Below are positions 56,337 to 64,000 of a stretch of 64,000 nucleotides of DNA, in pieces. Position numbers and translations under genes: made by a program. The stretch covers positions 2,164,714 to 2,228,713 of the forward strand of contig NZ_CP132480.1 in the NCBI RefSeq assembly GCF_030770395.1, written 5' to 3'. Within the stretch, counting starts at the first letter, position 1. Each line of letters starts with the position of its first letter. Under the pieces are notes generated by a model. The model had not been told where the DNA came from. It was given only the letters and a program-made list of their open reading frames with translations, and did no database searches. Source of the DNA: Telluria beijingensis. Lineage in GTDB: Bacteria; Pseudomonadota; Gammaproteobacteria; Burkholderiales; Burkholderiaceae_D.

Positions 56337-57659
56337 TCAGCGCAGTTCGTGCACCACCATCCCGCCGAAGCTTTTCCATGCGCCGAACGCCAGTTCCAGC
56401 CGTGGCAACAGGCGTATCAGCGCGGGCTTGTCGAAGTGGAAGGTGGTGGCCGAGCCGGCGATGTCGCGGCGCCTGACCAGGGCGTAGGCCTGCGCTTCGT
56501 CCTGCGCCGCGGGCACTCTCAGCACCAGCAGGACTTTCTGGCCGCCGATGTCGAACACCAGCAGGTCGCCCTTGTCGCCCGGCCCCGCGCGCCGGTACTG
56601 GCGCTCCACGCCGATGCCGGCCGGTCCGGCTTCCAGGGCGATGCGCACCCGCTTGCCGTGGCGGGCGCCCCAATCCAGGAACGGCGCCGCATTGCCTTCG
56701 ATCTCGTCCGAATCGGTACGGTAGTTGCGCACCGTGAGCGCGTCGGCGCTGCGGGCCAGGCCGCGCAGCAGCGCGTCCTCGCCCTGCCAGGCGACCGGCA
56801 CCACGAACTCGAGCGGCAGGTCGCCGGCGGCCTTGCGCAGCGCGCCGATCAGGTCGAGATAATGGCGGTCGCGCGCGGCCGGCGGCAGCTTGTCAGGCGC
56901 CAGCAACTGGGGCTGGACGTCGAACTGCACGCTCTTCAGGCGCGCATCCTTGCCGGCCTGCGCGTTATACGCGACGTAGGCGCGCATCCGTCCGATTGCA
57001 TCCTCGCGCGCGGTCGGCAGGATCAGTTCCGGCCCGTCTTCGAAGGCGGTCACCGCGATGCCGCGGCTGGCCGCCTGGCGCACGAAAGCCGCCAGCGCCT
57101 GCGGTTCGGCCACCTGGCCGGCGCGCACAGGCACGTTGATGAACAGTTCCCCCATCTGTTGGGCGACGGCCCAGTCGAGCATCTCGGCGGCGCGTTCGCG
57201 CCAGGCGTTCGGGCTCCAGGCCCAGGTCGCGCGGGGAGCTTTGCTGCGCACTTCCGCGGGGTCGGTCGGGCGCTGCGTGGCCCGATCCGACGCTGCCGGC
57301 GCGGCCGGCGAGCGATTCTCGTCCAGCGTGTGTCCGGTGACGGTGAAATCCTTGCCCTGTTCTTCGCCCTGCAGCCGGATGGTGGCGCCGGGCGTCGCGC
57401 CAGGCGGCAGGATATGCACGGCCTGGACGCCGCTGGCAGCCACGTTCAGCGGCAGCGCGCGGCAACCCGGTTCCGGTTTTCCCGGCGCTTCGGTGACGAT
57501 GGCGCGCATGCGCGCGCCCATGGGAGTGGTGGTGTCCTGGGTGACCGCGCCTGGCGACGCGAGCGGGGCGCCCGGGCACAGCAGCAAGGTGGCCGACTGG
57601 GCCGGAAACAGGAATAGCGGTGACAGCAGGAGCGGAATCAGGAAGTAAGTGCGCGACAT
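56337..57659 (-). CDS. Exported protein of unknown function
   Basis: 440 residues with a signal peptide (MSRTYFLIPLLLSPLFLFPAQSA). The first third has beta-rich, Pro/Ala-containing parts (GATPGATIRLQGEEQGKDFTVTG). From about 145 (TWAWSPNAWRERAAEMLDWAVAQQMGELFINVPV) it alternates strand and helix (FEDGPELIL, SVQFDVQPQLL, LPLEFVVPVAW, ALTVRNYRTDSDEIE, VRIALEAG), which looks like a TIM-barrel, as in some glycoside hydrolase-like proteins. No catalytic acid pair is assigned. Stands between a hairpin doublet and a response regulator gene. I do not recognise a family. Confidence 0.7.
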   Translation of the reverse strand: MSRTYFLIPLLLSPLFLFPAQSATLLLCPGAPLASPGAVTQDTTTPMGARMRAIVTEAPGKPEPGCRALPLNVAASGVQAVHILPPGATPGATIRLQGEEQGKDFTVTGHTLDENRSPAAPAASDRATQRPTDPAEVRSKAPRATWAWSPNAWRERAAEMLDWAVAQQMGELFINVPVRAGQVAEPQALAAFVRQAASRGIAVTAFEDGPELILPTAREDAIGRMRAYVAYNAQAGKDARLKSVQFDVQPQLLAPDKLPPAARDRHYLDLIGALRKAAGDLPLEFVVPVAWQGEDALLRGLARSADALTVRNYRTDSDEIEGNAAPFLDWGARHGKRVRIALEAGPAGIGVERQYRRAGPGDKGDLLVFDIGGQKVLLVLRVPAAQDEAQAYALVRRRDIAGSATTFHFDKPALIRLLPRLELAFGAWKSFGGMVVHELR

Positions 57660-57718
57660 ACCCCCGAGTGTAAGCGAGCCAGGCGATCCGCCGCGCCCGC
57701 TTCGGGAGCGCGCCCGGA

Positions 57719-58117
57719 TCAGCCGCCGGGCAGCAGCAGGCGCCGCACGCGCGCCAGCAATTCGTTCGGCTGGAACGGCTTGCCGACGAAGTCGTCGGCG
57801 CCTGCGTCGAGCGCGCGCACGGTGTCGCGCTCGGTGTTGTGGGCGGTCAGCATCAGGATCGGCACCGCCTCCCAGCCGGCGCGCCGGCGCGCCTGGGCGA
57901 CGATCTCGTAGCCGTCGAGATAGGGCAGCATCACGTCCATCAGGATCAGGTCGGGTACTTCGTCGCTGGCGGCGACATGCTCGCTCGCCGCGCGGCCGTC
58001 GGCCAGGTGCACGACGCGGTAGCCCTGGCGTTCGAGCATGAAGCGCAATACCTGGGCGATGTGGTCGTCATCCTCGACCACCAGCACCAGGGGTGCGGGA
58101 GCGTGTTCGTTGAGCAT
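57719..58117 (-). CDS. Stand-alone receiver domain protein
   Basis: 132 residues, one REC domain only. The acidic pair is in VVEDDDHIA, the phosphoacceptor in LILMDVMLPYLDG, and Thr/Lys switch residues are in LMLTAHN and VGKPFQP. All key residues are intact, so it can be phosphorylated. No output domain; the kinase is not adjacent, though hybrid kinases lie within a few kilobases on both sides. CheY-like or phosphorelay role is inferred. Confidence 0.92.
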   Translation of the reverse strand: MLNEHAPAPLVLVVEDDDHIAQVLRFMLERQGYRVVHLADGRAASEHVAASDEVPDLILMDVMLPYLDGYEIVAQARRRAGWEAVPILMLTAHNTERDTVRALDAGADDFVGKPFQPNELLARVRRLLLPGG

Positions 58118-58190
58118 GGTGGGTTCTTCGTTGAATGTTCGATTATACCGATGCCCAGGCGAATTCCGGTGTGTCTGTTGCTAGAGGGTA

Positions 58191-58424
58191 TCACCTATTT
58201 CGCGGTTGCCGGCGAGGATCGCGCAGCGGATCGAGGAGCCCGCGCAAATCATTGTGGTCGAGTTCGTACATCAGGGCCAGCAACTGGCCCAGCTCACCGC
58301 GCGGGAACCCTTCGCGCGCGAACCAGCCCAGGTAGTGGCCGGGCAGGTCGGCCAGCTTGCGTCCCTTGTATTTTCCATAAGGCATCTCGCGGACCAGGAG
58401 AAGTTGCAGGTGTTCAGCGTTCAT
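58191..58424 (-). CDS. DUF3820 family protein
   Basis: 77 residues. It has MPYGKYKGRKLADLPGHYLGWFAREGFPRGELGQLLALMYELDHNDL, the whole DUF3820 motif (M-P-F/Y-G-K-Y-K-G). ATG 58424 gives a normal length of the family; longer starts are possible upstream. The function of the family is not settled (one member is called a quorum-regulated virulence factor). Downstream end overlaps no neighbour. Confidence 0.88.
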   Translation of the reverse strand: MNAEHLQLLLVREMPYGKYKGRKLADLPGHYLGWFAREGFPRGELGQLLALMYELDHNDLRGLLDPLRDPRRQPRNR

Positions 58425-58489
58425 CGTGCGGCACTTTAGCAAACAACGAAGACGTTGTAGCATTTCGCTGACAAGGGGAGGGCAGCATC

Positions 58490-58906
58490 ATGGATGAATT
58501 CAATCTGGCGCGCTTCGCCGAGGCGCAGGAGCCGGTATACGCAACGGTAGTGGCCGAGTTGCGGGCCGGGCACAAGCGCAGTCACTGGATGTGGTTCGTG
58601 TTCCCGCAAATCCAGGGCCTGGGCAGCAGCGAGATGGCGCGCCGCTACGCCATCGCCTCGGAAGACGAAGCGGCGGCCTATCTCGCCCATCCGGTGCTGG
58701 GGCGGCGCCTGCGTGAATGCGCGGGCATCGTGGCCGCGCTCGACGGGCCGTCGGCGCACGACATCTTCGGCCATCCGGATGACCTCAAGTTCCGCTCGTC
58801 GATGACGCTGTTCGCCGACGTGGCGCCCGACGAGGCGGTATTCCAGGCCTGTATCGACAAATATTTCGACGGCGAGCCCGATCCGGAGACGCTGGCGCGG
58901 GTGTAA
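58490..58906 (+). CDS. DUF1810 family protein
   Basis: 138 residues. Typical DUF1810 features: FNLARFAEAQEPVYATVVAELRAGHKRSHWMWFVFPQI near the start, then GSSEMARRYAIASEDEAAAYLAHPVLGRRLREC and IFGHPDDLKFRSSMTLFADVAPD. Relatives are calpastatin-like by annotation and share a fold with ADP-ribose-related proteins; the role is not known. It is divergent from the DUF3820 gene. Confidence 0.93.
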   Translation: MDEFNLARFAEAQEPVYATVVAELRAGHKRSHWMWFVFPQIQGLGSSEMARRYAIASEDEAAAYLAHPVLGRRLRECAGIVAALDGPSAHDIFGHPDDLKFRSSMTLFADVAPDEAVFQACIDKYFDGEPDPETLARV

Positions 58907-58919
58907 GGTCCCGCTGGGC

Positions 58920-59375
58920 TCAGGCATCGGCGAACTGCGCCAGCAGTTCGTCCGGCCGGCCGCGCACGGCCACGTGCAGGATCACCGCGGTCGTAAAGCG
59001 CAGCGCCGGGTGGCTGGCGCGGTGGCGCGCGAACCAGAACACCTCGTCCAGGTCGTCATCCTCGTGCGCCGTCGTCAGCACGGTGTGCTCGGGCGCCACC
59101 TCGTCGTAGTCGGCCGCTTCGAGCGCGGCATCCTCGACCGCCTCGTTCCAGCTCGCGCACTCCTTGCCCCAGGCCAGCATGAAGCGGCAGCCGGAATCGA
59201 CCAGCCAGCGCGCCACGTCCCAGCGCCACATCTCGTCGCTGTCGTCGTCGATCACGACCACCGCCATGAACGGCGCCAGGTGGGTCAGGTCGGGCAGGGC
59301 GTCGTGGGGACGCAGCTGCAGGTAATGGGCTTTGTGTGCTTGCATGGTGTCGATGTCAAAAAATGTCTGCGGCAT
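58920..59375 (-). CDS. Hypothetical acidic protein
   Basis: 151 residues, acidic, no signal peptide. Segments: MAVVVIDDDSDEMWRWDVARWLVDSGCRFMLAWGKECASWNEAVEDAALEAADYD, then HTVLTTAHEDDDLDEVFWFARHRASHPALRFTTAVILHV. The strand-helix alternation suggests a small alpha/beta fold; similar proteins are DUF-type unknowns. ATG 59375 is chosen; an ATG at 59345 is equally possible because neither has a clear ribosome site. It lies 48 bases downstream of a hybrid kinase gene on the same strand. Confidence 0.7.
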   Translation of the reverse strand: MPQTFFDIDTMQAHKAHYLQLRPHDALPDLTHLAPFMAVVVIDDDSDEMWRWDVARWLVDSGCRFMLAWGKECASWNEAVEDAALEAADYDEVAPEHTVLTTAHEDDDLDEVFWFARHRASHPALRFTTAVILHVAVRGRPDELLAQFADA

Positions 59376-59423
59376 GATCGCCGCCTGGCGCCGATCGCGC
59401 AAGATCCCGGGGCGGATGCCGGC

Positions 59424-61352
59424 TCAGGCGGCCGGCGCGCCGACGCCGTCCAGCAGCGCATACAGCCGCCCGGTATCGATCGGCTTGACCAGGTGATGAT
59501 CGAAGCCCGCGGCCAGGATCTGTTCGCGGTCGCGCTCCTGGCCGTAGCCGGTGACGGCGACCAGCAGCACGTGCTCCGTGTGCGGCAGCGCGCGCAGGCG
59601 GCGCGCCAGCTCGAGCCCGTCGATGCCGGGCAGCCCGATGTCGAGCAGGCAGACCTGGGGCGCGAACTGGCGCGCCCGCTCGAGCGCCTGCAGCGCGCCA
59701 TGTTCCACGACTACCCGGTGGCCGGCCGACTCCAGCAGCATCGACAGGGTGACGGCGGCATCGACATTGTCGTCCACGACCATCACGCGCAGCGATCCCG
59801 GCTGCCCGGCGCCGAGCTGCTCTTCGCACTGCGCGGGTGCATCCGCGCCACGCTCCAGCAGCGGCAGGCAGACCGAGAAGCGGCTGCCGCGGCCCGGCCC
59901 GGCGCTGTCGCAGGCCACCGTGCCGCCATGCAGCTCGACCAGGCTTTTCACCAGCGCCAGGCCCAGGCCCAGCCCGCCCGAGGAACGGTCTGACGAGCGC
60001 TCGGCCTGGGCGAACAGTTCGAAGACGCGCGCCGTGAGGTCGGGCGCCATGCCGATGCCGTCGTCGCTGACGTCGATGCACAGCCGGCGTTCGGCGTCGA
60101 TCGACGAGCCGACTTCGAGGCGGCCGCCTTCGGGCGTGTACTTGGCGGCGTTATTGAGCAGGTTGGCGACCACCTGCACCAGGCGCTTGCGGTCGCCCGC
60201 GACGGAGGTGCCGGGCGGCGGCAGGCGCAGCGCCAGGTCGTGGCGGCGCTGCTGGATCAGCGGCATGACCTGTTCCACCGCCTCGTGCAGCACGGCGCCG
60301 ACGTCGAGCGGCTCAGTATCGAGTTCCACCAGGCCGCGGGTGACGCGCGAGACGTCCAGCAGGTCGTCGATCAGCGCCGTCATGTGGCCGACCTGGCGCC
60401 CGATGATCTGGCTGGTGCGCTTGATGATCGCCTCGTCGAGCTTCATGCGCTGCAGGAGTTCGGCCGCGGCGCCGATCGGCGCCAGCGGATTCCTTAGTTC
60501 GTGCGCCAGCATGGCCAGGAATTCGTCCTTGCGGCGGTCGGCCTCGCGCAGCTTTTCCTCGGCCGCCTTGCGCTCGGTGATGTCGCTGGCGGCGCCGATC
60601 CATTCGTAGACCCGGCCGCCGGCGTCGAGCATCGGCACCGCGCGCGACAGGGTCCAGCCGTGGCTGCCGTCGGCGCGCCGCACCCGGTGCTCCAGCTCGA
60701 ACACCGAGCGCTCGCGGATGGCGCGCGCGATCGCCTGGTGCAGCCGGTCGTGGTCTTCGGGCGGGATGTACTCTTCCAGCCAGAAGCGGTTGGTGTCGGC
60801 CGTGTCCTTCAGGAAGCCGCGGCCCTCGAGATGGCGCAGCTGGGTCCAGTCGGGGCTCATGCGATAGATGACCTCGGCCGTCGCATTGGTCAGCGCGCGG
60901 AAGCGCTTTTCGCTCTCTCGCACGGCGGCCTGGGAACGCACCTGGTCGGTCACGTCGCTATTGCTGTGCGAGATGCACGCCAGTTCGCCGCCGGGACCGA
61001 AGATCGGAGTGCTGGTCGAGGTCCAGAAGCGTTCCTCGAACACCGTCTCGCCATTGGGCAGCAGCACCGGGATCGGGTAGCGCACCGCCGGCAGGGTGTC
61101 GGGCCGGCCCGTCTCGCGCACCCTGGCGAGCGAGGCGCGCAGGTTGGCTTCGCCGGTGTCGTGCGGATCGTCCGGGTTGCCGGGGAAGGCCAGGAACAGG
61201 CTGACCCCCACCAGTTCCTCGCGCGTACGCGACGAGGCCGTGAGGAAGGCGTCGTTGACGGCAAGGATGATCGCGTCAGGCGTTGGCGACAGCAGGTAAT
61301 GCCCGAAGGGCGAGCTGTTGAAGACTGACTCGAACAGGGTGAAGGAGAGCAT
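59424..61352 (-). CDS. Hybrid histidine kinase (PAS-PAS-HisKA-HATPase-REC)
   Basis: 642 residues, cytoplasmic. Two PAS domains (about 5-140 and 148-270, the latter with a PAC end GGRVYEWIGAASDITERK), HisKA (FLAMLAHELRNPLAPI), HATPase_c (LLNNAAKYTPEGG, DDGIGM, GGLGLGLAL) and a C-terminal REC with VVDDNVDAAVTL, LLDIGLPG and VKP. The domain order matches the hybrid at 47986-50415. Signal and output partner unknown; the stand-alone receiver at 57719 is a possible target. Confidence 0.92.
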   Translation of the reverse strand: MLSFTLFESVFNSSPFGHYLLSPTPDAIILAVNDAFLTASSRTREELVGVSLFLAFPGNPDDPHDTGEANLRASLARVRETGRPDTLPAVRYPIPVLLPNGETVFEERFWTSTSTPIFGPGGELACISHSNSDVTDQVRSQAAVRESEKRFRALTNATAEVIYRMSPDWTQLRHLEGRGFLKDTADTNRFWLEEYIPPEDHDRLHQAIARAIRERSVFELEHRVRRADGSHGWTLSRAVPMLDAGGRVYEWIGAASDITERKAAEEKLREADRRKDEFLAMLAHELRNPLAPIGAAAELLQRMKLDEAIIKRTSQIIGRQVGHMTALIDDLLDVSRVTRGLVELDTEPLDVGAVLHEAVEQVMPLIQQRRHDLALRLPPPGTSVAGDRKRLVQVVANLLNNAAKYTPEGGRLEVGSSIDAERRLCIDVSDDGIGMAPDLTARVFELFAQAERSSDRSSGGLGLGLALVKSLVELHGGTVACDSAGPGRGSRFSVCLPLLERGADAPAQCEEQLGAGQPGSLRVMVVDDNVDAAVTLSMLLESAGHRVVVEHGALQALERARQFAPQVCLLDIGLPGIDGLELARRLRALPHTEHVLLVAVTGYGQERDREQILAAGFDHHLVKPIDTGRLYALLDGVGAPAA

Positions 61353-61503
61353 CGTCGTCCGAAGACCGGTTGCGGGAAGCCCGAATTATAGGGCAGAAGC
61401 GGGCATGTTAAACGGACAATTGAGGCGGTCACAATCTTGTTTGCACGGTTGGTAGGCGCGCTGCCTGCTGGCGATGCGTCTGGGGTACGAGCAAGCGAGA
61501 CGG

Positions 61504-61530
61504 TTGAAAGCGCGTGCGGTTGCGTATAAT
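61504..61530 (+). promoter_or_regulatory. Promoter candidate of the NYN-LOTUS gene
   Basis: TTGAAA (61504-61509), 15-base spacer, perfect TATAAT (61525-61530), 41 bases before the ATG. The spacing is short of the usual 17, so a different -35 may be used. Confidence 0.5.
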
Positions 61531-61571
61531 CGCCGTTAGCTAGTCCACCTATTACCAGAAAACAACAACTC

Positions 61572-63041
61572 ATGGCCTCATCTTCCGACAACATCAGCAT
61601 GGCGGTGTTCTGCGACTTCGAAAACGTCGCACTGGGCGTACGCGACGCCAACTACGAGAAATTCGACATCCGCCCGGTGCTGGAGCGTCTGCTGCTCAAG
61701 GGCAGCATCGTGGTCAAGAAGTCATATTGCGACTGGGACCGCTACAAGACCTTCAAGGGCCAGATGCACGAGGCGAACTTCGAGCTGATCGAAATCCCGC
61801 ACGTGCGCCAGTCGGGCAAGAATTCGGCCGACATCCGCCTGGTGGTCGACGCCCTCGACCTGTGCTACACCAAGTCGCACGTCAATACCTTCGTCATCAT
61901 CAGCGGCGACTCCGACTTTTCGCCGCTGGTCTCGAAGCTGCGCGAGAACGCCAAGCAGGTGATCGGCGTCGGCGTCAAGCAGTCGACTTCCGACCTGCTC
62001 GTGGCGAACTGCGACGAATTCATCTTCTACGACGACCTGGTGCGCGAGAAGAACCGCGCCACCGCCAAGCGCCGCGAAGAGCAGGAAGCGCGCAAGGGCC
62101 AGTCGAACCGCCGCGCCGGCGCGAGCGACGACAAGCGCAAGGAAGAACTCGAGGCGCGCAAGGTGCAGGCGCTGGACATGGTGGTCGAGACCTTCGACGC
62201 CCTGGTCTCCGAGCGCGGCGACACCGGCAAGATATGGGCCTCGCTGCTGAAGGATACCCTCAAGCGCCGCCGTCCGGACTTCTCCGAAACCTATTACGGC
62301 TTCCGCACCTTCGGCAACCTGCTCGAGGAAGCGCAGACCCGCGGCCTGTTCGAGTTCGGCCGCGACGAGAAGTCGGGCACCTATGTCTATCGCAGCGCGA
62401 ATGCGCCGGCCCTCGTGCCGGGCGTGGAGAGCGCGGCGCCCGAGCTGGCGCCGAGCGCCGACATGGCGGTCCAGGACCAGGCCGAATCCAGCGCAGCGGT
62501 CGACGCCGCGCCTGAAGAAGCCAGGCCGGACACCCGTCGCGGCCGTGGCCGCGGTGGCCGCAAGCAGGGCGGCCGTGGCGATGCCGCGCCGATCCCGGCC
62601 CTGCTGGAGCCGGTGGTGAACGACGCCGAAGCGCAAGACGACGAGCAGGCCATCGAGCAGCCGGCATCGCAGCCGACGCTGTTCGTGGTCGAGGCGGATG
62701 CCGCGCCGGTGGTAGCCGAGGAAGCCGAAGCCGAAGCTCCGGCGCCGGTCAAGGAACGCCGCCGTGCGCCGCGCAAGCCGTCCGCCAAGAAGCTCGCCGA
62801 ACAGGCGGCGCTGGAAGCGGCTGCTGCCGAACCGGCCACGGCGCCCGCCGTGGTCGAGACGCCGGCCGAACCGGAGCTGGCGCTCGATGCGCCCGCCGTA
62901 GAGGAGGCTACCGAGGCCGACGCCGACGCCAAGCCGGCGCGCAAGAAGTCTGCCCGCCCGGCGCACAAGGCCCCGGCCCGCAAGGCCGCGCCGCGCAGCC
63001 GTCGTCCGGCCAAGCCGAAGGCCGGTTCCGAGAACGGCTGA
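61572..63041 (+). CDS. NYN-domain RNase-like protein with LOTUS domain and H1-like tail
   Basis: 489 residues. NYN/LabA-like PIN-fold domain 10-160: AVFCDFENVALG, SADIRLVVDAL and TFVIISGDSDFSPLV keep the acidic metal-binding residues of PIN-type nucleases. Residues about 165-205 are a charged coiled linker, and 215-275 an OST-HTH/LOTUS domain (GKIWASLLKDTLKRRRPDF... FRTFGNLLEEAQTRG). The remaining 200 residues are low-complexity: Ala/Glu-rich with RRGRGRGGRKQGGRG, ending in a Lys/Ala/Pro histone-H1-like tail (KKSARPAHKAPARKAAP). Probably an RNA-processing enzyme that also binds nucleic acid with its tail; targets unknown. Confidence 0.9.
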   Translation: MASSSDNISMAVFCDFENVALGVRDANYEKFDIRPVLERLLLKGSIVVKKSYCDWDRYKTFKGQMHEANFELIEIPHVRQSGKNSADIRLVVDALDLCYTKSHVNTFVIISGDSDFSPLVSKLRENAKQVIGVGVKQSTSDLLVANCDEFIFYDDLVREKNRATAKRREEQEARKGQSNRRAGASDDKRKEELEARKVQALDMVVETFDALVSERGDTGKIWASLLKDTLKRRRPDFSETYYGFRTFGNLLEEAQTRGLFEFGRDEKSGTYVYRSANAPALVPGVESAAPELAPSADMAVQDQAESSAAVDAAPEEARPDTRRGRGRGGRKQGGRGDAAPIPALLEPVVNDAEAQDDEQAIEQPASQPTLFVVEADAAPVVAEEAEAEAPAPVKERRRAPRKPSAKKLAEQAALEAAAAEPATAPAVVETPAEPELALDAPAVEEATEADADAKPARKKSARPAHKAPARKAAPRSRRPAKPKAGSENG

Positions 63042-63142
63042 CCCGCAAGGCGCGTGCGCCGTCCCGCGACAGGCGATGCAATAATGGCATCGCCTGTGCG
63101 ATCCCGTCCAGGCAGTGTTCGGCCTCGAAGAAGGAGCCCGCC

Positions 63143-63574
63143 ATGCGCGCCATTACCAGCCTGTTGCTGTTGTCGGTCCTGGGCGCCGCCATGCCGGCCC
63201 TTGCGCAAAAGGGTCCGGCCTCGGATCACCCGATCCTGGGCATCTGGCGCCTCGAGGTGCCCGACACAAACTGCGCCGAAACCTACCGTTTCCGCGGCGA
63301 CGGCACCACGCTGGTCACCAGCGCCGCCGAGATCTCCGAGAGCGTCTACACGATCCCGAACGAGCCCGATCCCGACGGCTTCTACCGCCTGACCGACCGC
63401 GTCACCAAGGACAACGGCAAGCCCGATTGCTCCGGCAACGTGATGAAGCCGGGCGCCAGCGCCACCCGTTTCGTGCGATTCCACCCGTCCGGCAAGCTGT
63501 TCCTGCTGTGCGCCGAGGCCTCGATCGAGGCCTGCATCGGTCCCTTCACCCGGGTGCGCGGCGAAGAGATCTGA
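63143..63574 (+). CDS. Exported small protein of unknown function
   Basis: 143 residues with a signal peptide (MRAITSLLLLSVLGAAMPALAQ). The mature part is a small beta-barrel-like domain (ILGIWRLEVPDTNCAETYRFRGDGTTLVTSAAE), resembling lipocalin-like or DUF-type periplasmic proteins. Four cysteines (TNCAE, DCSGN, LLCAEAS, EACIG) could form two disulfides. A ribosome site AAGGAG lies at 63130-63135 (8 bases before the ATG). I do not recognise a named family with certainty. Confidence 0.7.
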   Translation: MRAITSLLLLSVLGAAMPALAQKGPASDHPILGIWRLEVPDTNCAETYRFRGDGTTLVTSAAEISESVYTIPNEPDPDGFYRLTDRVTKDNGKPDCSGNVMKPGASATRFVRFHPSGKLFLLCAEASIEACIGPFTRVRGEEI

Positions 63575-63652
63575 GGGCGCCGGCCCGCCGGGCCTTGGGC
63601 CTGGCCGCGACAGGGTGTATATTGCTGAGCGAAATATCAACCTCGGCACGCC

Positions 63653-64000
63653 ATGTCCCCGCAACTCCTCTTCTGCATCCTCATCGCTTATTTCGCATTG
63701 CTGCTCGGCGTCGCCTGGGCCACCTCGAAAGGCGCCAACAACGACAGCTTCTTCATCGGTAACAAGAGCAGCAACTGGATGCTGGTCGCCTTCGGCATGG
63801 TCGGCACCACGCTGTCGGGCGTCACGTTCGTCAGCGTGCCGGGCGCGGTCGGCGTCGACGGCTTCGGCTACGCCCAGATCGTGATCGGCTACGTGATCGG
63901 CTACATCGCCGTGGCCTACGTCCTGCTGCCGCTGTACTACCGCCTGCAACTGACCTCGATCTACCACTACCTCGATGTGCGCCTCGGCCGCCGCGCCTAC
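63653..64000 (+). CDS. Sodium:solute symporter, N-terminal part (partial)
   Basis: 116 codons to the window edge. Three membrane segments are seen (LLFCILIAYFALLLGVAWATS, WMLVAFGMVGTTLSGVTFVSVPGAVG, AQIVIGYVIGYIAVAYVLLPLYY). The conserved sodium-site region GMVGTTLSGVTFVSVPG and YYRLQLTSIYHYLDVRLG are characteristic of the SSS family (SLC5-like). Substrate cannot be told from this part. It starts 78 bases after the preceding gene and continues beyond base 64000. Confidence 0.88.
   Translation, partial: MSPQLLFCILIAYFALLLGVAWATSKGANNDSFFIGNKSSNWMLVAFGMVGTTLSGVTFVSVPGAVGVDGFGYAQIVIGYVIGYIAVAYVLLPLYYRLQLTSIYHYLDVRLGRRAY

Overview
The window looks like chromosomal DNA of a high-GC betaproteobacterium of the Oxalobacteraceae (Massilia/Telluria-like). 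The basis is gene order and protein character: tpiA-secG-tRNA-Leu-nuoABCDEFGHIJKLMN followed by a DUF2818 gene and a NUDIX gene, an ispD-ispF pair, and many hybrid sensor kinases. Species assignment is inference; no 16S gene is present.

Layout. 1-5.2 kb: a stressosome module (RsbR end, RsbS, RsbT, an RsbT-like/SpoIIE phosphatase) whose genes overlap directly into a sensor kinase and a REC-PAS-kinase-REC hybrid. 5.3-8.9 kb: molybdate uptake (modABC) with divergent modE and a clear ModE operator. 8.9-10.4 kb: an AT-richer accessory patch with three small unknown genes and imperfect hairpins, next to an orphan PAAR gene. 10.8-18.0 kb: an M16 peptidase pair, a GIN-domain protein, a Sel1 protein, an SRPBCC protein, a MYG1-like protein and a quinone oxidoreductase. 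18.1-35.0 kb: tpiA, secG, tRNA-Leu(GAG) and a complete 14-gene complex I operon plus DUF2818. 35.0-42.1 kb: a REP-type doublet, NUDIX, a secreted HExxH protein, ispD, ispF, an MFS transporter, a second self-contained nuoA unit with its own promoter and terminator, an FMN reductase, a VOC protein and a Kv-type channel with a zinc ribbon. 42.1-44.1 kb: a second accessory patch with a PD-(D/E)XK-like orphan and a TnsB homologue that ends before the catalytic core. 44.1-64 kb: phasin, acyltransferase, LytTR/LytS pair, several hybrid kinases, an FHA/trypsin-like protease pair, ribA, small DUF proteins, a NYN-LOTUS protein with a histone-H1-like tail, and the start of a sodium:solute symporter.

How it works together. 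The core content is respiration (complex I), isoprenoid precursor synthesis, riboflavin and molybdate supply. Around it sits a dense sensory layer: seven histidine kinases and two stand-alone response regulators. The least ordinary items are the duplicate NuoA unit, the DNA-binding-domain-only TnsB protein with three GTGCAC palindromes upstream, the nuclease-like orphan beside it, and GTCCGCT/GTCCACT hairpins that occur in both AT-richer patches. No CRISPR array, rRNA, complete insertion sequence or prophage was seen. All similarity statements are from reading motifs, not from database searches.
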